Below, piece by piece: positions 7,232 through 15,419 of a stretch of 28,364 bases of DNA (position 1 is the stretch's first letter; every line of letters begins with the position of its first letter). Origin of the DNA: Porticoccus sp033791605 (GTDB lineage: Bacteria > Pseudomonadota > Gammaproteobacteria > Pseudomonadales > Porticoccaceae); contig JASJGJ010000151.1 of NCBI GenBank assembly GCA_033791605.1, positions 1-28,364 on the forward strand, in the 5' to 3' direction. The position numbers were made by a program, and so were the translations under genes. The notes below the pieces were generated by a model. The model did no database searches and had not been told where the DNA came from. It saw only the letters and a list, made by a program, of their open reading frames with translations.

Positions 7232-7549
7232 ATGAACTGGTTCATTCTAGTGACGGCTGGATTTCTTGAGATCGCTTGGGCTATCGGTCTGAAATACACA
7301 GACGGCTTTACAAAATTATGGCCTACTATAGGGACAGGACTTTCATTGTTTGCCAGTTTTTTGTTGCTAGGTTTTGCAATGAAAACATTGCCCGTTGGTA
7401 CTGCATATGCGGTATGGGTGGGTATTGGTGCGGTCGGCACTGCGATTCTTGGAATTGTATTATTTGACGAATCTACCGAGATACTTAAGTTGGTGAGCTT
7501 GGGGCTAATTTGTGCCGGTATAGTTGGTTTGAAACTGGCCCATGCCTAA
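7232..7549 (+). CDS. gdx: SMR-family guanidinium exporter, Gdx (SugE) type
   Basis: A 105-residue small multidrug-resistance protein with four membrane helices. Members of the Gdx subtype export guanidinium in exchange for protons as antiparallel dimers. The first helix carries the essential glutamate in AGFLEIAWAIGLKYTDGF, and the Gdx/SugE signature TLPVGTAYAVWVGIGAVGTAI is in the third region; this separates it from EmrE/Qac drug pumps. ATG at 7232 is chosen over the TTG at 7229 because GAGAG (7221-7225) is better spaced and the family begins with M-x-W. Expression is almost certainly controlled by the guanidine-II riboswitch just upstream. The stop TAA is embedded in GCCTAACAAG, which resembles the start of an integron attC site. 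Confidence 0.95.
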   Translation: MNWFILVTAGFLEIAWAIGLKYTDGFTKLWPTIGTGLSLFASFLLLGFAMKTLPVGTAYAVWVGIGAVGTAILGIVLFDESTEILKLVSLGLICAGIVGLKLAHA

Positions 7550-7681
7550 CAAGGCGCTGTTGCCGCTAATATGGCTGGGACGTCTTACGTTTTTTCTGAA
7601 CTGCACCACTTAAGAGGACAGTTATGCACTGTTAATTGAAAGGTGTTGGAATGAGACCGTGTTTTGGGAGGGTTAGTTGTA

Positions 7682-8548
7682 ATGCGTGCTTTTGCATGGA
7701 TGTTGGGAACACTGGTTTCATTCTCGTTGATGGCTGTAGGAGCCAGAGAGTTGGCTGGGGAAGTATCCGTTTTTCAGATCCTGTTGTTCCGCAGTGTTAT
7801 AGGTTTGTTGTGTCTTTCATTGGTTATTCTCTTTTCAGGAAATAGAGTTAGCCTTCAAACTGAAAGGCTTGGGCTCCATACGTTTCGTAATGTATTCCAC
7901 TTTGCAGGCCAATACGGTTGGTTTTTGGGTATAGGGTTGCTTCCTTTAGCAGAAGTGATTGCCCTTGAATTCACCGTGCCAATATGGACGTTAATCATTG
8001 CTGCCATTTTCTTAGGTGAGGCCATCACTAAACCGAAATTAATGTCTGTTTTTTTGGGGATTGTTGGCGTTCTAATGATCGTCCAACCAGGCTATGCCAT
8101 TATAGATTCAGCCTCATTTGTAGTGCTGGCAGCGGCCATTTGCTATGCGATATCACATACCGCCACCAAGTCATTAAGCACATCTGAATCAGCTATTTCT
8201 ATATTGCTCTATATGTGCCTGCTTCAGTTACCGATTGGGCTGTTACTTTCTCTTGCTAAATGGTCATGGCCAGTCGATGAGCAGTGGTTATGGCTGATTG
8301 TCATTGGACTCAGCGCGTTGTCGGCTCATTATTGTATGGCGAAAGCAATGCTATATGCAGAAGTGACTGTGGTTGTGACATTGGATTTTTTGCGGTTACC
8401 TTTAATGGTATTGGTCGGTATTTTCTTCTACGCCGAACAATTCGAGCTGTCATTGATTTTAGGAGGTGTTCTAATGCTTATGGGCAGTTTGATGAACTTT
8501 AAGCAACCGCGAGAGGCAACACAAATAGTTAATACAGCTGAACGCTAG
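7682..8548 (+). CDS. EamA/DMT-superfamily transporter
   Basis: A 288-residue inner-membrane protein with about ten hydrophobic helices in two EamA repeats: the first runs to about residue 140 with VIALEFTVPIWTLIIAAIFLGEAI, the second contains SALSAHYCMAKAMLYAEVTVVV and LEFL-like VTLDFLRLPLMVLVGIFFYAE. EamA carriers move small metabolites across the inner membrane; the substrate cannot be told from sequence. ATG at 7682 is preferred over TTG 7664 because GGGAGG at 7666-7671 is a ribosome binding site about ten bases upstream. It lies 132 bases downstream of gdx and has no obvious functional link. The 110 bases after its stop hold nothing I recognise. Confidence 0.9.
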   Translation: MRAFAWMLGTLVSFSLMAVGARELAGEVSVFQILLFRSVIGLLCLSLVILFSGNRVSLQTERLGLHTFRNVFHFAGQYGWFLGIGLLPLAEVIALEFTVPIWTLIIAAIFLGEAITKPKLMSVFLGIVGVLMIVQPGYAIIDSASFVVLAAAICYAISHTATKSLSTSESAISILLYMCLLQLPIGLLLSLAKWSWPVDEQWLWLIVIGLSALSAHYCMAKAMLYAEVTVVVTLDFLRLPLMVLVGIFFYAEQFELSLILGGVLMLMGSLMNFKQPREATQIVNTAER

Positions 8549-8658
8549 TGCCTCTACTTGTCGAGGTGTAGGGCAGGTTTACTGGCAAGTTCATTCAGTT
8601 CGCTTTTTCGCCATCAGGCACTTGCTCACTTGTACTGTTACACCAGCATATCGCTATG

Positions 8659-8919
8659 TTACCTGTTGGCTGCTTTGTTCTTAGGCGTATTATGTTTGCT
8701 AAGACAGGCGTTTAATATTAGGTAGCCCATAATACCGGATGCCAGTGAACCGATAATAATACCCAGTCTTTCATCAAATAAAATATTCACAGTAGTTTCT
8801 TCAAAGGCCAGCGAGCCGATAAATAAACTCATAGTAAAACTAACGCCATAAAGAGCTGCCGTACCGTATAGGCTTCCCCAGAATATGCCTTTGGGTAAAC
8901 TTGACAGTTTTACGCTGTT
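8659..8919 (-). pseudogene. nhaA: 3' remnant of a Na+/H+ antiporter gene (nhaA)
   Basis: Minus-strand frame, 86 codons long plus stop TAA (8659-8661), preceded in frame by a stop at 8920-8922 and lacking any start. It reads KLSSLPKGIFWGSLYGTAAL, then GVSFTMSLFIGSLAFEE and LGIIIGSLASGIMGYLIL. This matches the last part of NhaA (the LPEG...GVGFTMSLFI...SLAF region covering the final two membrane helices), whose full length is about 390 residues. About three quarters of the gene is missing. The fragment begins ten bases after the stop of the mgtC-like gene, so the deletion joint lies in that short gap. It has no catalytic aspartates and must be non-functional. Confidence 0.85.
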
Positions 8920-8929
8920 TTAAGAAACC

Positions 8930-9436
8930 TTAATCCTTTATTGAATCCACCTTTTTATAACTTTTTAATGAATAGTTTTTTACGTGAGAATGAACTCCTC
9001 GTCCTAGGCCTTTTACATGTTTTTCCAGAAAATCTATACCGTATAAGATGGCTACAACTAAAATCGATAATTTAATAGCGGCTAATAAATGATTGGTAGC
9101 GATAACCACACCAATGGAGGCAAGTATCCAGATTGTCGCCGCTGAGGTGACACCCATTACGGCCCCATCTTTTGCCAGCATGACCCCTGCACCAAGAAAA
9201 CCAATGCCCGTGATGATTTGGCCAATGACACGTGATGGGTCAACGTCTCCGTTGTTGAGCAAAAAAGTTGTTGCAAGAAACAAGTATGTTCCCAGCGTAA
9301 TAAGAGAGGATGTACGAATACCTACGGGCTTTCCTCTTACTTGTCGTTCAAGTCCAATAATGGTTCCACAAAAAATGGCAGTGCCTATGGAATGCCATGT
9401 ATAAGGGGATATGTCTATAAGCGTTGCCCACATCAT
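8930..9436 (-). CDS. MgtC/SapB-family inner-membrane protein
   Basis: A 168-residue membrane protein with the MgtC family core: GTIIGLERQVRGKPVGIRT near residues 24-42, LITLGTYLF, then GFLGAGVMLAKDGAVMGVTSAATIW at about 85-110 and a further hydrophobic helix. Several hydrophobic segments are followed by a short basic tail. MgtC proteins occur in the inner membrane and affect magnesium homeostasis, F-ATPase or virulence in different species; here the role is unknown. ATG (9434-9436) overlaps the ptsP stop as ATGA, so translation is probably coupled. It is the last gene of the five-gene leftward operon. The nhaA remnant lies right after it. Confidence 0.9.
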   Translation of the reverse strand: MMWATLIDISPYTWHSIGTAIFCGTIIGLERQVRGKPVGIRTSSLITLGTYLFLATTFLLNNGDVDPSRVIGQIITGIGFLGAGVMLAKDGAVMGVTSAATIWILASIGVVIATNHLLAAIKLSILVVAILYGIDFLEKHVKGLGRGVHSHVKNYSLKSYKKVDSIKD

Positions 9437-11703
9437 AAAGAAAGGTCTCCCTGTAGAAGGGGTTGGGTTGCATTAAATTCAATGCCTAGCTGAGAAAATG
9501 TTCTCATGCCTATTTGGTGAATAGCACTCGCACTGTCCTGCTCCAGTGCTTGTTGCGAGAAGTATTTTGCATCTTTTAATGAGATAGAGCGAATAATCCA
9601 TTTGATCAAAGGTAGTTTGGAGGAGCTTAGGCTGAAGCGTCTAATACCTAATCCAATCAGCAACATAACGGCGACAGGGTTAGAAGCGAGTTCTCCACAT
9701 AAACTAATGGGCAATGAGAATTTTTCTGCGATATTAACGATACGATTGATTTCGTGAATAACGGCAGGATGAAGTGGCTCATAAAGTTTCCCTACCAGAG
9801 GATTGTTGCGGTCAATAGCTAATAAGTATTGAGAGAGGTCATTGGATCCAATGGAAATAAAATCCAGTTTGTTGTGTAAAAACGGCAAAAGAGAAATGGC
9901 CGCAGGGACTTCAACCATGATACCCATTTTGGGCCGTTGTACCGTTCGTCCTTCCCCCATTAATTGCTGGCAAGCGTCATCTAGCAGCGCAATACATCTG
10001 TCTAGTTCAGCGGTAGAGCTCACCATTGGCAATAATATATGTATATCATCTCGGTCTTCGGCTGCTCTTATAATGGCGCGCAATTGAGTCATCATTAGCT
10101 GAAGATTGTCTAGGGTGAATCGTACTCCTCTCCAGCCTAATGCAGGGTTTTCTTCCTCCACCACCGGGAGGTAAGGTAACGGCTTATCACCGCCAATATC
10201 TAATGTTCTGATATAGACAGGTTTGTTTGCATAGGCATGAAATAAATGTTGATAAACTTCTACCTGCTCATCTTCCGATGGTAGGCTGTTTCGAATCATG
10301 AAAGGGATCTCTGTACGGTAGAGCCCTATACCATCCGCACCATTTTGAATGCCAGGCATCACATCTGCTTGCAAGCCTGAATTGGCTAGTAGTTTGATAT
10401 GCGTCCCGTCAGTTGTTGTCGCAGGAAGCTCGCGCAAGCTATGAAGTTGTCTGTCAAATACCATCTGGGTGTTGATGATACTTTGATATTCGCCAATAAC
10501 ATGGGTAGACGGACGCCGAATGATTCGCCCTGTATTACCATCGACGATGATAGGCTCACCTTCTTCCAAATCTTTAAGTTCGCCCACCCCCATCACAGCT
10601 GGAATTCCTAATGCATTAGCGAAAACAGCAATATGTGATAATGCTGCGCCGGCAATACAGACGATACCCACTAATTTGTCTGTGGGTAGGCTGACAATAT
10701 CTGAAACGCTAATATGATTGCCGATTAATACAATTGGATCATTAATTTCAGTGGGTTGTACGATGACATTTTTTCCCAGCCAAACTTGATAGAGTTTATC
10801 TCCTAAGTGATTAATATCTTCATGGCGTGCTCTTAGATAGGGGTCATCCATGCTGCGAAACAGTTCAGAAAAGTAATGAATCGTATGTTTTATGGCTGTT
10901 AATAGACTTTTCCCGGCATGAATTTCGTCTTCGACCCTCTTGAGGAAGGTTGGGTCTGCCAATAGCATTTGGTAAGCATCGATGATTAATGCCAGTCCTT
11001 CTCCCAGGGTTTTTTCAACGGTATTGCGTTCTCGCTGAATTTCCGTAACGACCGTTGAGTGTAATTCATGCCAATGGATTAACTCCTGTGCTGGATTTTC
11101 ACTGTGTTTTTCCGGCGCATCTACAATATGTACGGAAAGACTTAATCTTGCAGCACCTATGGCGATACCGGATGCGCCGCTGATGCCGTCGTAGCGAAGA
11201 TTGTGGTTTGATTTGTGCATTTTTTGTTTTGGCAGATTAGGCGCCAACAAGGCTAAATGGGACGCTAACGTTGTGAGAAAGGCTTCCTGTTCACCGCCAA
11301 GCTTTACAGGTTTACAACTCTGTACGGTCAATACACCAATAACATCGCCTCTGAATACGAGAGGAACACCACAATAGCTATGGAAAATTTCTTCATTAGA
11401 CTGTGCCACGTAAAAGTAATCAGGGTGTTTTTCGGGATCAATCATATTGATGGTGTGGCGCGATTGCACAACCAGGCCAACGATACCTTTTCCCATAGGT
11501 ATGATGACAGGAAGGTGAGAGGTAAGGCCATGACTGGCTAACAGGGCCATATCATTATTTTCATTTTTGATATAGAGGCTGCAAACATCAATTTGAATAA
11601 CCTCGCTGATCGCATCGACAATCATTTTCACCTGAGCCTCAGGTGTTTCTGCTTGTGCTACCTCTTGAGTGATACGTGTCAGTTCCAGCATGACATTGTT
11701 CAT
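9433..11703 (-). CDS. ptsP: Phosphoenolpyruvate-protein phosphotransferase PtsP (EI-Ntr)
   Basis: A 756-residue enzyme I of the nitrogen-related PTS, which takes phosphate from PEP and passes it to NPr, then to EIIA-Ntr, signalling nitrogen and potassium status. Domain order: GAF sensor domain (about residues 1-160), EI N-terminal domain, swivelling His domain with the phospho-acceptor His357 in GAALSHIAVFANALGIPAV, then the PEP-binding barrel with LYRTEIPF, RTLDIGGDKPLPYLP, NPALGWRGVRF and the catalytic Cys669 in ISLCGELASNP. Length matches E. coli PtsP (748). Its start ATG shares one base with the GNAT gene stop (TAATG), and its stop overlaps the mgtC-like start. ptsP more usually follows rppH (nudH); this setting behind an ATP-grasp pathway is unusual to my knowledge. 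Confidence 0.96.
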   Translation of the reverse strand: MNNVMLELTRITQEVAQAETPEAQVKMIVDAISEVIQIDVCSLYIKNENNDMALLASHGLTSHLPVIIPMGKGIVGLVVQSRHTINMIDPEKHPDYFYVAQSNEEIFHSYCGVPLVFRGDVIGVLTVQSCKPVKLGGEQEAFLTTLASHLALLAPNLPKQKMHKSNHNLRYDGISGASGIAIGAARLSLSVHIVDAPEKHSENPAQELIHWHELHSTVVTEIQRERNTVEKTLGEGLALIIDAYQMLLADPTFLKRVEDEIHAGKSLLTAIKHTIHYFSELFRSMDDPYLRARHEDINHLGDKLYQVWLGKNVIVQPTEINDPIVLIGNHISVSDIVSLPTDKLVGIVCIAGAALSHIAVFANALGIPAVMGVGELKDLEEGEPIIVDGNTGRIIRRPSTHVIGEYQSIINTQMVFDRQLHSLRELPATTTDGTHIKLLANSGLQADVMPGIQNGADGIGLYRTEIPFMIRNSLPSEDEQVEVYQHLFHAYANKPVYIRTLDIGGDKPLPYLPVVEEENPALGWRGVRFTLDNLQLMMTQLRAIIRAAEDRDDIHILLPMVSSTAELDRCIALLDDACQQLMGEGRTVQRPKMGIMVEVPAAISLLPFLHNKLDFISIGSNDLSQYLLAIDRNNPLVGKLYEPLHPAVIHEINRIVNIAEKFSLPISLCGELASNPVAVMLLIGLGIRRFSLSSSKLPLIKWIIRSISLKDAKYFSQQALEQDSASAIHQIGMRTFSQLGIEFNATQPLLQGDLSL

Positions 11704-12182
11704 TATCGAGGGACTCCCGGTTTAGATTGATCACGCAGAGTTATATCCATTTTTAGGGCGGATTCTCCATCTTCGTAATACTGAGGTAGGTGGTTAATTT
11801 TGACAAACCCCAATTTTTGGTACAAAGACTGCGTGTTTAGCTGGGATTGGCGTACCTCGAGCCGACAATGCCGGTACCCTATCGAAAATAGCATCGAGAG
11901 TAGATGCTTCATTAATTGCTCTGCAATCCCATTGCCTTGCCATTCGGGTGATACAGCAAGGGAATAAAGCCTTGCAGGGCGAGGAGCAAGAGGGGTCAAG
12001 CAAACACAGTAAGCGACAACATGTTCGTTTATTTCAGCAACCAGATTGATAGCTTTTGCCTTTTTAAGGAGATATTGTATCTGACGAAAAGGAATTTTGT
12101 CCGTAACAAAGCAAATGTTTTCCAACACAAACATTGATTCGGCATCCTCTAGGACAGCTGGACGTATCATCAACTCTTGCAT
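11703..12182 (-). CDS. GNAT acetyltransferase, RimI-like, part of ATP-grasp operon
   Basis: A 159-residue acetyl-CoA-dependent N-acetyltransferase. It shows the GNAT core: MIRPAVLEDAESMFVLENICF at the N-terminus, then LYSLAVSPEWQGNGIAEQLMKHLL with the Q-G-N-G-I-A pyrophosphate-binding loop, and the RimI-like end SLYQKLGFVKI followed by YYEDGESALKM. It starts 13 bases after the ATP-grasp gene with AAGG as ribosome binding site, and its stop overlaps ptsP by one base. With a ligase and a peptidase in the same operon it probably acetylates the amino end of the ligase product or of its substrate (inference). True RimI (ribosomal S18 acetylation) is less likely given the context. Confidence 0.88.
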   Translation of the reverse strand: MQELMIRPAVLEDAESMFVLENICFVTDKIPFRQIQYLLKKAKAINLVAEINEHVVAYCVCLTPLAPRPARLYSLAVSPEWQGNGIAEQLMKHLLSMLFSIGYRHCRLEVRQSQLNTQSLYQKLGFVKINHLPQYYEDGESALKMDITLRDQSKPGVPR

Positions 12183-12195
12183 AATAACGTTGACC

Positions 12196-13656
12196 TTAAC
12201 GTCCCCTTAATTCAAGGCGTCGTTGAAACTCTGACATGATTTGCATATACAGTTCATCGCCAAGGTAGGCATCTTCTACTTTGTGATCCAGGCTGGGGTT
12301 GTCGTTAACCTCTAAAACAAAGGCCTGGCCCTCATGTTGTTTGATGTCTACACCGTAAAAGCCATTGCCAATAATTTTGGCTGCTTTTAATGCGGTATCT
12401 AGCACAGATTTTGGCACCTCAAATGTGGGAAGTGTTTCAAAATCACCAGAGAAAAAACGTTTCGCGCTATGGTTATAAATTTGCCAATGATCTCTTGCCA
12501 TCATGTAACGGCATGCGTAAATAGCCCGGCCGTTGAGAACGCCGATGCGCCAATCAAATTCGGTGTAAAGGTATTTTTGTGCTAAGACTAACGCACTATT
12601 TTCTAGCAGGTTATCCAGTTGTGTCTTCAGCTCCTTGCGGTCATTTATCTTGTACACACCTTTGGAAAAAGAGCCTTCAGGCATCTTAAGCACTAATGGG
12701 TATTGAAGCATGTGTTCCAATTTGTTGAGTGTGTCTTCATCACTTTGGCTCACGATCTCTGTCTGTAAGCTAGGAACTTTTTGATAGTTAAATGCATCAT
12801 GAAGATAGACTTTGTTGCAACACCGCAAAATCGAAGTGGGATCATCCATCACGACCAATCCATTGTTTTCAGCTTGGCATGCCAAAAGATAGGTGTAGTG
12901 ATCAATGGCAGTGGTCTCTCGTATAAATAAGGCGTCATACTGAGTAATCTGATGAAGTTGATTGATGGTTACCAATTCAGCATGAATACCGTGTTTTCCC
13001 GCCGCTTTTACGAAACGATTGAGTGCTTCTTTATTACTTGGGGGTACTTTTTCCGCTTGATTCACCAGAATAGCCATATCCCAACGATAGCGTTTTTGGT
13101 TTTTTCCGATTTTCCAAATGGTGTTTGTGAAATTAGATAGTTGTTCTATAAAAAGAACACGTTGGGATGCATCTAAAGCGGCAAAAGAAAACCGTTCAAC
13201 GCTAAAATTCAATTCATCTCCCGTAGGGTGGAGCGTTAATTTTAGAATGGGAGCCGGATAACGGTTGAAAATATTGTCGGCCATTTTTTTAAGCGTTGGT
13301 TCTTCCGTTTTGCCAAAATAAACCATGTGTTCTTTCATGCCTAGGGGCATGTCGAGTTTGTCCATGACATGTTTGAAAAACAGGAGATCTTCGCTGTCTC
13401 CTTTCAAATTTCTTAATCCGTTAATTGTTTTTACACTGGGCAAGACCTGATGATTACGTGCTTCCGCCAGCAACGAACAGTAATAGCCTTTGCTGAGATA
13501 ATATTCGGTGTCACATAAATTGATAATCCGAGTCTTCTGCTCGTTCAGTTTGGGGTAGTCTCTTAAATACCGCTCAAAACTTATGACCCCAGGGAAGATT
13601 TCATCTGAGCATAGCGCTTCATTATCAACAACGATTAGAGTTTTATACACGTTCAT
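12196..13656 (-). CDS. RimK-like ATP-grasp ligase with RLAN N-terminal domain
   Basis: A 486-residue protein. Residues 1 to about 165 match the RimK-like ATP-grasp N-terminal (RLAN) domain, with LIVVDN at the start and LCDTEYYLSKGYYCSLLAEAR. Residues about 200-486 form an ATP-grasp ligase: DALFIRETTAIDHYTYLLA, the ATP-binding segment YPLVLKMPEGSFSKGVYKI, QKYLYTEFDWRIGVLNGRAI, and the metal-binding end FVLEVNDNPSLDH with Glu449 and Asn451/Asn453. Such enzymes form amide bonds by an acyl-phosphate, joining an amino acid to a carboxylate, often in short peptides or protein tails. The gene overlaps the peptidase gene by 14 bases and leads directly into a GNAT gene. The substrate is unknown; it is not RimK itself (about 300 residues, no RLAN). 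Confidence 0.9.
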   Translation of the reverse strand: MNVYKTLIVVDNEALCSDEIFPGVISFERYLRDYPKLNEQKTRIINLCDTEYYLSKGYYCSLLAEARNHQVLPSVKTINGLRNLKGDSEDLLFFKHVMDKLDMPLGMKEHMVYFGKTEEPTLKKMADNIFNRYPAPILKLTLHPTGDELNFSVERFSFAALDASQRVLFIEQLSNFTNTIWKIGKNQKRYRWDMAILVNQAEKVPPSNKEALNRFVKAAGKHGIHAELVTINQLHQITQYDALFIRETTAIDHYTYLLACQAENNGLVVMDDPTSILRCCNKVYLHDAFNYQKVPSLQTEIVSQSDEDTLNKLEHMLQYPLVLKMPEGSFSKGVYKINDRKELKTQLDNLLENSALVLAQKYLYTEFDWRIGVLNGRAIYACRYMMARDHWQIYNHSAKRFFSGDFETLPTFEVPKSVLDTALKAAKIIGNGFYGVDIKQHEGQAFVLEVNDNPSLDHKVEDAYLGDELYMQIMSEFQRRLELRGR

Positions 13657-14764
13657 TACCTTCGGTTATGCCAGCCAAATGCGCTAATACGCAAATAAAT
13701 GCGGCCACGGCTTCAGTAGGTGCTGTTTCTGATAGGGTGTGATAACCCGACGTAGGTATTTGTAATGTTGTGCCATCCACCAAACCATTCGATGAGGCAA
13801 TGATTCGGCCCATCTCCGTTGAACCCAGCGACATAGGGGTGTCATTCTGGCTGATACGCTTGATATTTAGTTGTTCAACGTATTGGTCTTTATAAAGCGT
13901 TGATAGATTTAATTTTTTGCATAATTGGGACACAACTTTAGTTAGCTCTTGGTTAAATGGGGCGTTGGCATCCTTGTTTCTCAGTACCAGCTGTTGCTTT
14001 GCGGCAGTTTCTGCATCGGGGAACGGGCTCGTGTCGACGACGATCAGATGGTTTGTTGAGTTACCAAAACGACGAAACCATTCGAGTAAATAACGCCAGC
14101 TTTTCCCGGCCTCTTCCTGCGCAGTAAAAAAGGCTGTTCCTTGGTAACCCAGTTCAAAGAGATACACTAAAACTGCGGCTGTGAGTACGTTATCCAGTTG
14201 CCCGGAAATGGCGTTTTCTGTCATTTTTAATTTGTCGAAAAAAGCTACAGGTGTTCCCGCGACAGTGTGCTCCAGTCCTATCAGAGAAAAAATGAGATTG
14301 TTGCGAAACTCACAGATATAGGCTTCGGTTATTTTTCCACTGCCACGGTATGCGCCTGACCAGGGTTCATAGGCAAATACTTGCTCGCCATCGAAACGAT
14401 CAACAATTTTACGCATGAATTGTTCGTCTACTGAATTACCCAAAAGGTCAGATCGTGCCCCGGCGACAAACGAGGCGTATTGAAATTCATTAGGGCCTGT
14501 ACAGATTAAGCCGTGCCGATCGATGTGTGCCGATAGGTACAGGCTATCGGGATTGCTGCCTTGTGCGACGAGAACTCCTTCATACCAAGTGACTTTCGCA
14601 CCACGCTCTTCTAGTTCGCGTTGTAATACCCTGAAAAAAGAATGCTCGGCCCCCACGACACTGGGGCTCCGCATCAATAGAGATAACAGGTTAACAAAGG
14701 CGGTAGGCAAAGTTGCATGAGTGATATTGGAATCACTTTTCAGTGCAAATGTTGCATCATTCAT
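13643..14764 (-). CDS. M42/M20-like zinc metallopeptidase of the ATP-grasp operon
   Basis: A 373-residue cytoplasmic peptidase with the co-catalytic di-zinc pattern: His80-x-Asp82 in LYLSAHIDRHGL, bridging Asp191 in SGQLDNVLTA, the Glu pair 217-218 in FTAQEEAGK (base plus ligand), Asp244 in IVVDTSPFPD, and His342 in SGYHTLSE. An insertion between the first two motifs resembles the lid domain of M42 aminopeptidases. It is the first gene of the leftward operon; a promoter is proposed at 14853-14881. It could trim or recycle a peptide made by the downstream ligase (inference). A related arrangement, an M42 peptidase beside an ATP-grasp ligase, is known from NAGGN osmolyte synthesis, but the asparagine-synthetase-like partner of that pathway is absent here. 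Confidence 0.85.
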   Translation of the reverse strand: MNDATFALKSDSNITHATLPTAFVNLLSLLMRSPSVVGAEHSFFRVLQRELEERGAKVTWYEGVLVAQGSNPDSLYLSAHIDRHGLICTGPNEFQYASFVAGARSDLLGNSVDEQFMRKIVDRFDGEQVFAYEPWSGAYRGSGKITEAYICEFRNNLIFSLIGLEHTVAGTPVAFFDKLKMTENAISGQLDNVLTAAVLVYLFELGYQGTAFFTAQEEAGKSWRYLLEWFRRFGNSTNHLIVVDTSPFPDAETAAKQQLVLRNKDANAPFNQELTKVVSQLCKKLNLSTLYKDQYVEQLNIKRISQNDTPMSLGSTEMGRIIASSNGLVDGTTLQIPTSGYHTLSETAPTEAVAAFICVLAHLAGITEGNERV

Positions 14765-14852
14765 TTATAGCGGCTCATCAAGTGGGAGGTGCATGCTAGC
14801 GCATCAAAAGCTGATGGTTGTGCACCCGAAGAACAAGGGTTTAAAGATTATC

Positions 14853-14881
14853 TGTATATGCTTATTTTGGGTATTCGACAA
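14853..14881 (-). promoter_or_regulatory. Candidate sigma-70 promoter for the peptidase/ATP-grasp/ptsP operon
   Basis: On the minus strand TTGTCG (14876-14881) and TATACA (14853-14858) are 17 bases apart, each matching four of six consensus positions. This would place the start near 14846 and give a leader of about 80 bases. It is the best pair I see in the 199-base gap between ogt and the peptidase gene; no gene is seen there. Confidence 0.35.
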
Positions 14882-14963
14882 GACTTTTTTACCGGTATTT
14901 ATGGCTGCCGAAACAAAATTATTGGTAAGTCATAATGGGGTATTTGGGGCTTGAGGTTTATGT

Positions 14964-15419
14964 TTAAAAAATAAGTTCTTCATGTGCCAAAAGCCAAGAT
15001 TTTCGCTCCAAACCCCAAGCATAGCCTGTTAATTTTCCATTGCTGCCAATTACGCGATGGCAAGGCACAATAATAGAGATAGGGTTTTTACCATTGGCAG
15101 CACCCACAGCACGAACAGCCTTTGAGTGGTTGATGACGTTAGCAATATCTCCATAAGAAACAGTTTTACCAAAGGGTATATCTACCAGTGCTGACCAAAT
15201 GGATTTTTGAAAGTCAGTGCCTTTTGGATCCAATGGCAGAGAAAAGCTTTTACGTTTCCCTGAGAAGTATTCATTAAGCTGTATCTTGCATTGATTAAGT
15301 ACGTTACAGGTGTTGATAGGGCTGTTCTTTTTGTCAGTAAAAACTAGGTGTGTTATGCCATGGATTGAGGCTTTAATTTCTATGGTGCCGATGGGGGAGT
15401 CCATGTAGTCAATGTGCAT
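14964..15419 (-). CDS. ogt: Methylated-DNA-[protein]-cysteine S-methyltransferase
   Basis: A 151-residue suicide alkyltransferase that removes the methyl group from O6-methylguanine (and O4-methylthymine) in DNA. It shows the ALVDIPFGKTVSYGDIA helix-turn-helix region, the AVRAVGAANGKNPISIIVPCHRV active-site block with acceptor Cys120, and the C-terminal LTGYAWGLERKSWLL. The frame is open up to a TTG at 15461, but ATG at 15419 is preferred because it shares a base with the glycosylase stop (TGATG), giving translational coupling, and the family usually starts shortly before SPIG; ATG at 15434 is a second option. It forms a two-gene alkylation-repair unit with the upstream Ada-AlkA fusion. Confidence 0.93.
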   Translation of the reverse strand: MHIDYMDSPIGTIEIKASIHGITHLVFTDKKNSPINTCNVLNQCKIQLNEYFSGKRKSFSLPLDPKGTDFQKSIWSALVDIPFGKTVSYGDIANVINHSKAVRAVGAANGKNPISIIVPCHRVIGSNGKLTGYAWGLERKSWLLAHEELIF

